Below are positions 19,430-27,242 of a stretch of DNA of 64,000 bases, piece after piece; positions within the stretch are counted from its first letter, which is position 1; each line of letters begins with the position of its first letter. Location: NCBI RefSeq assembly GCF_943192995.1, contig NZ_CALPCP010000013.1, positions 1 to 64,000 on the forward strand, in the 5' to 3' direction. A program made the translations under genes and the position numbers. Below the pieces are notes generated by a model. That model saw only the letters and a program-made list of their open reading frames with translations. It was not told the origin of the DNA and did no database searches. The stretch is from Flintibacter muris (GTDB lineage Bacteria; Bacillota; Clostridia; Oscillospirales; Oscillospiraceae).

Positions 19430-21004
19430 TTATTGAGGGTCGCCCAGGGCCTGGCTCTTGCGGACGGTGACCTTCTCCTCATAACAGGAAAAGGCGTTGT
19501 CCACCAGTTCCTTTTTGGGCTTGGCAGTGATGAGGGACACCACCGGCACAATAATCAGCCCGGCGATCATGCAGAAGGCGCCGCAGTTGATGGGAGAGAC
19601 CAGCAGGGCGGGGAAGCTGGCGCTCAGGGGAGAGATATCAGCCAGCATGACTGCAGTGGAAAAGATAAAGCTGCACCAGCAGGCGATTTTGGTGGTCCCT
19701 CTCCAGTACAGGCCGTAAAGGAAGGGAGCCAGGAAGGCTCCGGCCAGAGCGCCCCAGGACACGCCCATCAGCTGGGCGATAAAGGTGACAGTGGACTTAT
19801 ACTGGATAATAGCCAACACCACCGAGATGGCGATAAACACCACGATCAGACACCGCATGATGAAGACCTGCTGTTTTTCGTCCATTTTTTTCACCACATG
19901 GCCCTTGAGCAGGTCCAAGGTGAGGGTGGAACTGGAGGTGAGCACCAGGGAGCTGAGAGTGGACATTGAGGCGGACAGCACCAGAATGACCACCACGGCC
20001 AGCAGCAGGTCAGGCAGTCCGGAGAGCATGGCGGGGATCACGGCGTCAAAGCCGCCCACTGGGGTGCCCGCCTCGGTGACCCCCACCACGCCGGCGAACA
20101 GCCGTCCAAAGCCGCCCAGGAAGTAGCCGCCCCCGGCCACCACCATGGCGAAGAGGGTGGAGATTACAGTGCCGGTGTTGATGGACTTCTCGCTCTTGAT
20201 GGCGTAAAATTTCTGCACCATCTGGGGCAGGCCCCAGGTACCCAGGGAGGTGAGAAGGACCACACCCAGCAGATTCACCGGATCAGGGCCAAAGAAGGAG
20301 GCAAACACACCCGGAGCGCTGGCCACAGGGCCGGAGGCGGTTTCAGTGGGCACCTGAGCCAGCTTGGTCAGAGCCACCATAAAACCGCCCTGACTGTGGA
20401 GCACCGCGAAGATGACGGCGGAGATGCCGAAGAGCATGATAATGCCCTGAATAAAGTCGTTAATGGCGGTAGCCATATAGCCTCCGGCGATGACGTAGAC
20501 ACCAGTAAGGATGGCCATTACAATAACACAAACGGAGTAGTCAATGTCAAAGGCCATGCCAAACAGCCGGGATAAGCCGTTGTACAGGCTGGCGGTGTAG
20601 GGGATCAGGAAGATGAAGATAATCACCGAGGCGGCAATTTTCAACGAGGTGGAGCCAAACCGCTTGCCGAAGAACTCGGGCATGGTGGCCGAATCCAGGT
20701 GCTGCGTCATAATGCGGGTACGCCGGCCCAGCACCACCCAGGCCAGCAGAGAGCCCAGCACCGCGTTGCCAATGCCCGCCCAGGTGGCGGCAATGCCATA
20801 CTTCCAGCCAAACTGACCGGCGTAGCCCACAAAGACCACAGCGGAGAAATAGGACGTGCCGTAAGCAAAGGCGGTGAGCCAGGGCCCCACCGACCGTCCG
20901 CCCAGCACAAAACCGCTGACGTCAGTGGCGTTTTTTCGGCAGTACAGGCCAATGCCTACCATAACCCCAAAGAACACCAGCAGCATCATCAACTTAATTG
21001 CCAT
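19430..21004 (-). CDS. sodium:solute symporter family protein (SSS, PutP-like)
   Basis: A 524-residue inner-membrane protein with about 13 transmembrane segments. SSS-type features are GFVLGGRSVGPWLTAFAYGT near the N-terminus, AIKSEKSINTGT, and LLAVVVILVLSASMSTLSSL with the sodium-site serines. Members couple Na+ entry to uptake of proline, pantothenate or other small solutes; the substrate is not assignable. ATG 21004 follows AAGGAGAGG. It lies 92 bp upstream of the amidohydrolase on the same strand, which could act on its substrate. Confidence 0.9.
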   Translation of the reverse strand: MAIKLMMLLVFFGVMVGIGLYCRKNATDVSGFVLGGRSVGPWLTAFAYGTSYFSAVVFVGYAGQFGWKYGIAATWAGIGNAVLGSLLAWVVLGRRTRIMTQHLDSATMPEFFGKRFGSTSLKIAASVIIFIFLIPYTASLYNGLSRLFGMAFDIDYSVCVIVMAILTGVYVIAGGYMATAINDFIQGIIMLFGISAVIFAVLHSQGGFMVALTKLAQVPTETASGPVASAPGVFASFFGPDPVNLLGVVLLTSLGTWGLPQMVQKFYAIKSEKSINTGTVISTLFAMVVAGGGYFLGGFGRLFAGVVGVTEAGTPVGGFDAVIPAMLSGLPDLLLAVVVILVLSASMSTLSSLVLTSSSTLTLDLLKGHVVKKMDEKQQVFIMRCLIVVFIAISVVLAIIQYKSTVTFIAQLMGVSWGALAGAFLAPFLYGLYWRGTTKIACWCSFIFSTAVMLADISPLSASFPALLVSPINCGAFCMIAGLIIVPVVSLITAKPKKELVDNAFSCYEEKVTVRKSQALGDPQ

Positions 21005-21555
21005 ATGGAACAGTCCTCTCCTTTACGTCGCTTTGACGCTTTGTACCGTTGAAGTGTAACGCAATAAAGCCGAAATGTCAAGAGGGAATGTTTCTATTCC
21101 CCCGAAATTTCCAACGGAAAATGGCTGATTATCTCCAAAAAACCTCGACTTATGGGGATACAAGCAGGATTTTAAGCAGAATTTACTACCAATTTGCAAC
21201 TTTTGAGGGAAAGAACCTTGATATGCCGTCCGGAACTCTGCAAGCCCAAACACCAGCACACAGCATTGAGAAAGAATAAATGAAAACTGCATACGGCGTA
21301 TATGCGGCGTTTCTCTATCCCACTATAGGGAGAACAGGAACGCCGCTACAGCCAAATATAGAGGCTAAAAATGCGTCACTCATCTCAAGTTGTCGTTGGG
21401 TGACGCATTTCTATATCAATCAGGCCTTGTTTGAAAAATAAACATTGCACAAAGCCTGTGTATAGGATATCAAGAGAACAATTGTCAAGGGGGATTTCAC
21501 CATAAAGATGAAATCCCCCTGATAAACTGGAAGCTGTCTTATACATCTGCTAGAG
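21005..21555. other. AT-rich intergenic stretch with two perfect hairpins
   Basis: No convincing gene is seen. It contains an 11-bp stem AAATGCGTCAC / GTGACGCATTT (21369-21410, 20-nt loop) and a 12-bp stem AGGGGGATTTCA / TGAAATCCCCCT (21488-21520, 9-nt loop). Neither is followed by a long T-run on either strand. The stretch marks the border between the GC-rich chromosome and the mobile region. Confidence 0.5.
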
Positions 21556-21756
21556 TTACTGCTGCTTTCTGAATGTAATTACAAATCCCCCTTTAATCTG
21601 TACTGATGTCGCCATGTAATCGTATGTCACAAGTTCCCATCCATCAGCAGCCCTTTCGTTGATTAACTGGTCTAATACTGCTATATCGTTTGCGTCTGCT
21701 TTGTCGGAAAACCACTTGGTTCCGACCATCAAAATTTCTGTTTTGTAAGTGTACAT
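21556..21756 (-). CDS. DUF4177 small protein
   Basis: A 66-residue soluble protein with the DUF4177 pattern: NDIAVLDQLINERAADGWEL then VTYDYMATSVQIKGGFVITF. ATG 21756 is preceded by AGGAGG. The family is common in Firmicutes genomes and mobile elements; function unknown. Confidence 0.8.
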   Translation of the reverse strand: MYTYKTEILMVGTKWFSDKADANDIAVLDQLINERAADGWELVTYDYMATSVQIKGGFVITFRKQQ

Positions 21757-21944
21757 GATTTATTTCCTCCTATTATGAATCATAGTTTCCAAAATACAGA
21801 TTCCGATTTTTCGAATTGGCACTGGCCCAGTATACCATCAGTATAAGCACTTTTCAACCCTCTTTTATAGAAGCGGAGTAGCAGCAAGCAATGCCCCGGT
21901 ATATACCCGGTGCCGCTTGTTGGTGGCCGATGGTCCCCAAGCCC

Positions 21945-21979
21945 CTTGTGCATCGGTGCAGCTCCGCCCGATGCACAAG
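21945..21979. repeat. perfect 12-bp inverted repeat in decayed element DNA
   Basis: CTTGTGCATCGG and CCGATGCACAAG flank an 11-nt loop. Two further small hairpins follow at about 22059-22095 (ACTGCC-GCA-GGCAGT and a CCCGC/GCGGG stem). Clusters of inverted repeats like this occur near transfer origins and in remnants of conjugative elements, but no relaxase gene is present here. Confidence 0.45.
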
Positions 21980-22145
21980 CCGCCGGTGGTGTCTGCTGGC
22001 CTGTCCATACTGGGCAGGGAAGGGACATCCGGCGGGCCGCCCCTCGGAGAGCGCACGACTGCCGCAGGCAGTACCGCCGCCCGCTTGCGGGTGGTGAGTG
22101 AGTGCGTTCTTCGAGAGGGCTGACAAAGAGAACGGAGCGCCCAGG

Positions 22146-22388
22146 TCATCCCCGGACGCTCCCGCTTCGGTCCTCTCCTGCTGGTAGATCGCCGTCCCTC
22201 CAGCCTGTGTCATTTTGCCACAAACGAACCTCAGTCAACGTATAGTAGTGGTCTGGTGAAACCACCCTTGATACATTACATCCCAAAACAGAGTTCCTAA
22301 GAGCTGCCTCAAGCTGTGTTACATAAAATTGCGGTGGTGGAGAATCAGGCCACCGACCGCTCCTTCCGTATTGGACAGATGAAAAATG
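22146..22388 (-). pseudogene. start-less coding fragment
   Basis: An 80-codon frame between stops has protein-like composition (for example QFYVTQLEAALRNSVL and SPDHYYTLTEVRLWQND) but no start codon with a ribosome site. The same region carries strong hairpins. I do not recognise the parent gene. It is most likely debris of the mobile element to its right. Confidence 0.3.
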
Positions 22389-22525
22389 TTACGTGAATCG
22401 GTTGGAAAAATAGTCCCAGGAAGTCCTGAGAGACATCAGGATTTCCCAGGATAAAAAGCAGCATAGATGCGGACACGCAGCAGCTAAAGCACAAATAAGC
22501 TGTTTTTATTATGATTTAACCGACC

Positions 22526-22957
22526 TTATTCAATACCGTTTTCCTGATTTGTGGAACGAAAATCCTCTTGTGTTCCTTCATTTAAATCAAAACACATAGT
22601 TTTAGCGTCAGAAACCCAAAAGCCCCGTACCCGATATCGTTTTCCTGGAACCCATCCCTCTCCAACGACACTGCGTAAGGGATCCAACAAGTTTTTATTG
22701 CCGATTGTAACAACTCCCTTTTGTTCATTCTTAGGTTTGGAGAATTTAAACGCCTTGGACTCACTGCTTTTGCAGGCGCGTATTGCGAATACCTTTGCTT
22801 TCGGGTCGAGCAAACAGAGTACATATGCCGGATAGCCTAGATATTCAATTACTTTTTTTGTAAATGTGACCCCGTTTTGATTAATGAATAAATCCGGATA
22901 AGCGTTTACATTAGCGTCGATTGTTTCAAAGTTCAAAGCGGAAAAATCAAAATTCAT
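22526..22957 (-). CDS. hypothetical protein coupled to the serine recombinase
   Basis: A 143-residue soluble protein with no domain I recognise. It has an alpha/beta look (TKKVIEYLGYPAYVLCLLDP, AFKFSKPKNEQKGVVTIGN). Its start overlaps the recombinase stop by 4 bp (ATGA), so it is expressed with it. That arrangement suggests an accessory such as a directionality factor or element-maintenance protein; this is inference from position only. Confidence 0.65.
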   Translation of the reverse strand: MNFDFSALNFETIDANVNAYPDLFINQNGVTFTKKVIEYLGYPAYVLCLLDPKAKVFAIRACKSSESKAFKFSKPKNEQKGVVTIGNKNLLDPLRSVVGEGWVPGKRYRVRGFWVSDAKTMCFDLNEGTQEDFRSTNQENGIE

Positions 22958-24174
22958 ACTTGTGCCTGCCTTTCGAGTTTAGGATCGGATACTTCTCCAA
23001 TTATTTTTAAAAATTCTTTGCGGTCATCATAATTCCAGCGCTTATCCAGCACAAAATATCCCTTAAAGAGTCCGTCTTTTATACGTGTTGCTACTATGCG
23101 GCTCCCCAACCGCCGGAGTTTTGATGTTCTCTTTACTGTCTGATGTAGAGAAAGAATTTCCTGCACTTTGTTCCAATCATTTTTCTTAATAATTGCATCG
23201 TGATGGTTTTCCTTAAAATACTTATTTAAATCGACATTCTTCACCGATTTATGTGTACGAAAATCCTTTGTATATGTCTTTTGCATTAGCGCGTCGCCAC
23301 AATATTTCTCATTAAGCAGAATACTTCTGACGGTTCCAGGTGACCAATGATCACGCCCCATTGGAGATCTAATTTGCTGTTCTGTTAGAGCAGCTGCAAT
23401 TTCAGTGGCAGTCGCCCCTTCTAAACAACTGTCGTAAATATACTCTACAATTTTTGCTTCAGTTGGCTCTATAACCAGCCGTCCAAAATGGTCACGATAA
23501 TATCCGAGTGTATTATGTACAGAAAACTTATAGACACCGTCTGCCATTCGCCATCGGATACCGGCCTTGATTGCTTCGCTCTTTTGCTGCGACTCAAGCT
23601 CTGCCAACGCGGACAGGATCGCAATTAGAAGGTTGTTATTGCTATCACCGGTAGAGGTAATGCCCTCTGTTTCAAAAGAAACCGTTACTGGTGGATTCAG
23701 GCTGGACAGAATGCGAAGATTATCAAGAATGTCAACAATATTTCTGCCAAATCGGTTAATGCCCTTTGTGAGTATGAGATCAATTCGTCCGTCCACGGCG
23801 TCCGATATCATTTTTTGAAATCCCAACCGTTTATTGACAGAAGTACCGCTTATTCCTTCGTCTTGGTATATTTCAACCAATTCCCACATTGGATTGCTTT
23901 CGATTTTCTTTCTGTAATGGGATATCTGCATTTCAAAGCTGCCCAGCTGCTGTTCTTCCTGCGTACTCACCCGGCAATACGCGGCCACTCGCAGTTTGGG
24001 CGATTCCTGCGCCAAGGGCTCTTTTTTAGGCGGTGGAATTACAATTACACCATTGCCGCCGCGATTTCGAGCAATTTCTTCCTGTAATCTGCGTCTCTCC
24101 TGCTCTCTGCGCTCCGCTTTGCTGTTCGTTCTCCTTGCGGATTCTATTTTGTCTGAATCCAGCAGTTTGGCCAT
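22954..24174 (-). CDS. large serine recombinase
   Basis: A 406-residue site-specific recombinase. A charged coiled N-terminal extension of about 60 residues precedes the resolvase domain: RVAAYCRVSTQEEQQLGSFE with catalytic Ser70, YQDEGISGTS, and LILTKGINRFGRN with active-site arginines. The recombinase domain follows (HNTLGYYRDHFGRLVIEPTE, IRSPMGRDHWSPGTVRSILL). It integrates or excises DNA by a double-strand break with a 2-bp overlap. ATG 24174 follows GGAGATGGAG. It sits immediately beside an interrupted methyltransferase start, suggesting its own insertion site. The 406-residue length is shorter than many phage integrases. Confidence 0.92.
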   Translation of the reverse strand: MAKLLDSDKIESARRTNSKAERREQERRRLQEEIARNRGGNGVIVIPPPKKEPLAQESPKLRVAAYCRVSTQEEQQLGSFEMQISHYRKKIESNPMWELVEIYQDEGISGTSVNKRLGFQKMISDAVDGRIDLILTKGINRFGRNIVDILDNLRILSSLNPPVTVSFETEGITSTGDSNNNLLIAILSALAELESQQKSEAIKAGIRWRMADGVYKFSVHNTLGYYRDHFGRLVIEPTEAKIVEYIYDSCLEGATATEIAAALTEQQIRSPMGRDHWSPGTVRSILLNEKYCGDALMQKTYTKDFRTHKSVKNVDLNKYFKENHHDAIIKKNDWNKVQEILSLHQTVKRTSKLRRLGSRIVATRIKDGLFKGYFVLDKRWNYDDRKEFLKIIGEVSDPKLERQAQV

Positions 24175-24211
24175 ACTCCATCTCCTTATAAACGAACAAC
24201 AATGACATATT

Positions 24212-24316
24212 TCAATAGGACAGCCAAAAGGTCTGGCTGTGGTCTTTCTCGTAGCCTTTGCCCCGCCAATCGGCGGCAAACTGTTTTGCGGCAGCGTGGC
24301 GCTGTGTGTCTGTCAT
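24212..24316 (-). pseudogene. 5' fragment of a MmeI-like DNA methyltransferase, interrupted
   Basis: ATG 24316, with GGGAG upstream, opens 34 codons that match the usual N-terminus of large class-I DNA methyltransferase / type IIL enzymes (AAKQFAADWRGKGYEK then SQTFWLS). After FWLS, where such proteins continue with LLRDV, the frame reads one codon and stops. The recombinase gene begins 38 bp beyond. The break therefore looks like the element-chromosome junction near 24217. The 3' part of the methyltransferase is not seen in this window. Confidence 0.6.
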
Positions 24317-24451
24317 AGCGGCAGCTCCCATATAGCTTTTCCATTATACCATAACGACCTTGAAATGTCATGGTATTATAGAAAATGTCCAGGGTTAAAT
24401 GCAGAAAAATCCAAAATTGATTTTTATGAAATATTCACAAAAGCAGCTCAT

Positions 24452-24554
24452 TTTCTTTGCTTTTGGAGGTTAGGTATTGCTTGAGAATTCCACCTCACCT
24501 TCAGAATCGGCCCGTTCAGGGCCGTTTTGCATCTTCTTCACGTTATTTCGAAAT
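24452..24554. repeat. left member of a direct repeat flanking an IS fragment
   Basis: Begins TTTTCTTTGCTTTTGGAGG, contains CTTCAGAATCGGCC and the hairpin CGGCCC-gttca-GGGCCG, and ends TTCACGTTATTT. It aligns with 24987-25097 over its full length in the same orientation, with substitutions that keep the hairpin. Confidence 0.75.
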
Positions 24555-24566
24555 GTGGTTATCCCT

Positions 24567-24902
24567 TTAACTCAGCCGGACAGAGGTGCCGACAGCAAGG
24601 GACAGGCGCTCCAGCAAAGCGCCATCAAAGTTGCGGCGGCTGAAGCGGAAGCAATATTCGTCCAGATAGGACTGTAAATTGTCTTTTGGCAGACCATGAT
24701 AGGCACCCAGGATGAACGCTTTTGTGTTGCTGATCACGATGTGCAGCCAGTGAAGCAGGCCGGAGTTAGGATCATAGGGACTGTGCTCATGGGTGTACCC
24801 CTCCAATGCTGGAATATAGCTGCGGTAACCGTCGCTCCGGATCGTGCTGCCCACAGCGAATGAGGACTGGGCAAATTTCTTATATGTGTTTCGGTATGCC
24901 AT
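24567..24902 (-). pseudogene. IS1595-type transposase, C-terminal fragment
   Basis: The frame encodes 111 residues matching the C-terminal third of IS1595-family transposases: STIRSDGYRSYIPALEGYTH, PNSGLLHWLHIVISNTKAFI (DDE-type core with the Asn/His segment), LPKDNLQSYLDEYCFRFSRR. The zinc-ribbon N-terminus and first catalytic Asp are missing. Oddly, an ATG at 24902 has a perfect AGGAGG upstream, so a short protein might be made. A terminator precedes it. Direct repeats flank it on both sides. Confidence 0.75.
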
Positions 24903-24938
24903 ATTGGTTTTCCTCCTGAGTAAGATGGGAAACAAAAA

Positions 24939-24984
24939 ACCGCCCCTGGCCCATCGGATTACTTCCAACAGGTCAGGGGCGGTT
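24939..24984 (-). terminator. terminator upstream of the transposase fragment
   Basis: Minus-strand arms AACCGCCCCTG and CAGGGGCGGTT, with a 24-nt loop, are followed by TTTTTTG. It would stop transcripts arriving from the tRNA side. Confidence 0.65.
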
Positions 24985-24986
24985 GG

Positions 24987-25097
24987 TTTTCTTTGCTTTT
25001 TGGAGGTTTTGAGCATCACTCGAGAGTTCGACCCCCTCCAGCTTCAGAATCGGCCAATTTCGGGCCGATTTGCATCTTTTTCACGTTATTTTAAAAT
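24987..25097. repeat. right member of the direct repeat flanking the IS fragment
   Basis: Shares the start TTTTCTTTGCTTTTTGGAGG, the core CTTCAGAATCGGCC, a hairpin with arms ATCGGCC and GGCCGAT, and the end TTCACGTTATTTTAAAAT with the left copy at 24452-24554. It lies between the IS fragment and the tRNA gene. Confidence 0.75.
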
Positions 25098-25164
25098 AAT
25101 GCTTCCAGAAATTTCAAGTCTTAACTCTTCTGTTTTGTTTTCTCTGATTTCTGCTAAAAAAATG

Positions 25165-25194
25165 AAAAACACCACATTCTCATGTGGTGTTTTT
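25165..25194 (-). terminator. terminator of tRNA-Arg
   Basis: Arms AAAAACACCACA and TGTGGTGTTTTT with a 6-nt loop lie just downstream of the tRNA 3' end on the minus strand. Confidence 0.8.
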
Positions 25195-25222
25195 CGCCTG
25201 CATCTTTTTTGGCGACACAGGT

Positions 25223-25299
25223 TGGTACGGGCGAAGGGATTCGAACCCCCGACCTACTGGTTCGTAGCCAGTCACTCTATCCAACTGAGCTACGCCCGC
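25223..25299 (-). tRNA. tRNA-Arg (anticodon ACG)
   Basis: A 77-nt cloverleaf with encoded CCA. The acceptor GCGGGCG pairs with CGCCCGT, the D-arm begins GCTCAGTTGG, and the anticodon loop CTACGAA sits in the stem ACTGG/CCAGT. The T-arm is GGGGGTTCGAATCCC-like, and discriminator A is followed by CCA. ACG (modified to ICG) reads CGU, CGC and CGA. It has its own promoter and terminator. tRNA genes are common integration targets, and the mobile debris on its left fits that. Confidence 0.95.
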
Positions 25300-25335
25300 A
25301 TACCGTAAAGAGGTATTCCTCTTAACAGCTTTGTT

Positions 25336-25364
25336 ATTATAGCACAGTCTTTTTTTAAATGCAA
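25336..25364 (-). promoter_or_regulatory. promoter of tRNA-Arg
   Basis: Minus-strand TTGCAT (25364-25359) and TATAAT (25341-25336) are separated by 17 nt, 37 bp before the mature tRNA 5' end. Confidence 0.75.
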
Positions 25365-25397
25365 GAGGTAATTTCCAGTTTTTTAAGTTTTGTTGAT

Positions 25398-25559
25398 TTA
25401 TTGTTGTTTGCCTTCTATGCTTTCAAATGCTTTGATCGCAATAGGTCTAGTTATATCGCTTGCCATCATAACGTCCACATCAACAATCACACAGTCTCCG
25501 GCACGAACCTTCTGATGGACTTTTCTCCCCAGAATTTTTTGTGCAAATGTCAGCCTCAT
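25398..25559 (-). pseudogene. N-terminal fragment of an aconitase / isopropylmalate dehydratase large subunit
   Basis: A 53-codon frame starting at ATG 25559 (AAGGAGA upstream) matches the first domain start of LeuC/DmdA-type dehydratases: LTFAQKILGRKVHQKVRAGD, then VDVDVMMASDITRPIAIKAF. The full protein is about 420 residues and would carry the 4Fe-4S cysteines further on; here it stops after EGKQQ. It is best read as a truncated remnant next to the tRNA. Confidence 0.6.
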
Positions 25560-25702
25560 ATTTGGATTCTCCTTTTAGTTGTTCCATTAAGTAGAACTAT
25601 GCTTAAATTCAGGGTCGGTGATAAGCTGGCGGGGATTTTGAAAAATATAAACTGCTCAAATTCGTCGTCATAGAAGTAATATAGCAGGACGGCTTCTGGC
25701 AT
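25556..25702 (-). CDS. 48-residue hypothetical ORF overlapping the dehydratase fragment
   Basis: ATG 25702 has AGAAGGAGG upstream, and the stop overlaps the next start (ATATGA), the arrangement of genuine coupled genes. The product, starting MPEAVLLYYFYDDEFEQFIF, is not recognised. It may be the truncated tail or leader of a decayed operon. Confidence 0.35.
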   Translation of the reverse strand: MPEAVLLYYFYDDEFEQFIFFKIPASLSPTLNLSIVLLNGTTKRRIQI

Positions 25703-25725
25703 AATCGTTGCCTCCTTCTAGGCGT

Positions 25726-25754
25726 AAAAAAGCACGATTTCACAATCGTGCTTT
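25726..25754 (-). terminator. Rho-independent terminator, minus strand
   Basis: Arms AAAGCACGATT and AATCGTGCTTT are followed on the minus strand by a T-run. It lies about 155 bp beyond the SIR2 gene and probably ends the SIR2/HExxH transcript. Confidence 0.75.
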
Positions 25755-25910
25755 CAGGGATGTTGATTTTTGTCTCAAAGTCTTGCTTTTTTCGGTAACC
25801 GTTCAACTTTTTCGAGGTTTCACAAGGTTCTTTATCAGCCCCCAATGCAGGACACTTTCATACATTTATTGGAAGTGAGGGCGCAGTGCACCCATTCTGG
25901 GGATGGCAGG

Positions 25911-27242
25911 CTATATCAGCGACAGCAACGTCTCGGGGATGTCATCAACCGACACCCAGATCGGATAAAACCCATAACGGGCCCAGTAGTTTTCTTTCAT
26001 ATAGAGCAGTTTTCTGAGGAGCATGAGCGTATCCCTCCGGATGTTCTCGGCAGTGGTGCCCTTGGAAAGGTGGCTGCGGCAAATGCTCATCCAGATATCC
26101 TTGACAAGCTCATTGATCGTCAGGATCAGGTAGTGCCTGGGCCCATTGGTCCTCCGCGCACCGGGGGTATCCATCTGCCGCAAAATCCGCCGGAAATTAT
26201 AATCGTCTGCGGAAAATCCCACGAAAACGCAGCTGTTTCGATTCAGATAGTAGGACTGTATGCTGTTCTGCCAGTTATAAGCCTCATAGCGTTCTGTGTC
26301 ATAGTAACTGTCCTCCGACAGGATGATACTCCGGGATTCCCGGAGGAAGGTGAGGTCGGGATCCTGTCGGCTTTCCCTTCTGGGTATGCACCCATGGACA
26401 TGGAAAATATGAATCGGGTCCTTGGACTTTTTTGCGCATTTACCGCTCCACTCCCCCGGATGGGAGATAATCCGCCCTGGCGGAACATCAAACAGCTTGA
26501 TCAAATACTCCTCGACCAAGGTGTCAAAGTTGTAGGTCAGCGCACACCGGAATCCATTTTTAGCCCGCAGGAGGTAGGCGGCAGCGCACAGGGATTCGCT
26601 GCGTGCCAAAGCCAAGAGTTTTTCCTCCCGGTTCAGCGCACCGGAGGCCTGGTCCGGGTGCTCAGCCTCCCAGTTTTTCAAAAAATCCTGGGGCTTTGTG
26701 CTGTCCTCTACGATGACAGAAACGATCTCTTTAATCAATTCCTCTCCCGATCTTCTCTGTCCGGGCTTTCCCAGAGTCTGCGCGATATATTGCCCGGACT
26801 CCAGTACATTGATCCCGCTGAACAAGGTAAGCTCTTTCGAGATCAGCTCCTGCTCCAGCCTGGACAGCCGCCTGTGGTCGGTCTCATCGGCGTCCGGCTT
26901 GTCCCTCTGGTTCTTATAGTCATAGTACTTCATCGCGTGGCCGGCCATCTGCGAGACCAACCCCTGCCAGGTGGGCATCTTCATCGGGATGCTGATCCCG
27001 GCGCCGAGGACCAGCGCGGTCTGGCCTGACTTCATCGTCTGGCGGATCTCCTGAAGATAGTTCTCCTGCTGCTCCATATGCCGCCCCAGCAGGTCTTTTA
27101 CCAAAGGCACATCAATACACGCACCGCAGCCAGCCGGGAATTCCCTCCAGTCTTTCCCGGTAAATCCGCAGTAACAGCTCTTGTCCGGAGCCTGGACCAG
27201 GCGTTTGCAGTCCAGCCGCTCAGGTGCTTTCGTCAAAGCCAT
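25911..27242 (-). CDS. SIR2-family (SIR2_2-like) defence-type protein
   Basis: A 443-residue protein. Residues 74-90 hold the Rossmann nucleotide loop ALVLGAGISIPMKMPTWQGL. TYNFDTLVEEYL (236-247) gives the Asn/Asp of the active site, HVHG (281-284) the catalytic His, and a late FVGFSADDYNFRRIL a family-typical segment. In defence systems such domains degrade NAD+ on phage sensing and cause abortive infection. The N-terminus is unusual, with cysteines at 12, 23, 25, 39 and 42 that may bind zinc. It overlaps the upstream large gene by 23 bp, so the two form one unit. The ATG at 27242 is very close to its GGAGG; a TTG two codons in would be better spaced. Confidence 0.85.
   Translation of the reverse strand: MALTKAPERLDCKRLVQAPDKSCYCGFTGKDWREFPAGCGACIDVPLVKDLLGRHMEQQENYLQEIRQTMKSGQTALVLGAGISIPMKMPTWQGLVSQMAGHAMKYYDYKNQRDKPDADETDHRRLSRLEQELISKELTLFSGINVLESGQYIAQTLGKPGQRRSGEELIKEIVSVIVEDSTKPQDFLKNWEAEHPDQASGALNREEKLLALARSESLCAAAYLLRAKNGFRCALTYNFDTLVEEYLIKLFDVPPGRIISHPGEWSGKCAKKSKDPIHIFHVHGCIPRRESRQDPDLTFLRESRSIILSEDSYYDTERYEAYNWQNSIQSYYLNRNSCVFVGFSADDYNFRRILRQMDTPGARRTNGPRHYLILTINELVKDIWMSICRSHLSKGTTAENIRRDTLMLLRKLLYMKENYWARYGFYPIWVSVDDIPETLLSLI

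Noticed and set aside
21780-22213. Several overlapping frames of 60-119 codons on both strands
   Set aside because: They coexist in all frames over hairpin-rich GC DNA, and none has a ribosome site or recognisable product.
24436-25098. CRISPR array
   Set aside because: Only two imperfect copies of a ~105-bp repeat occur with an IS fragment between them. No short regularly spaced repeats or cas genes are present.
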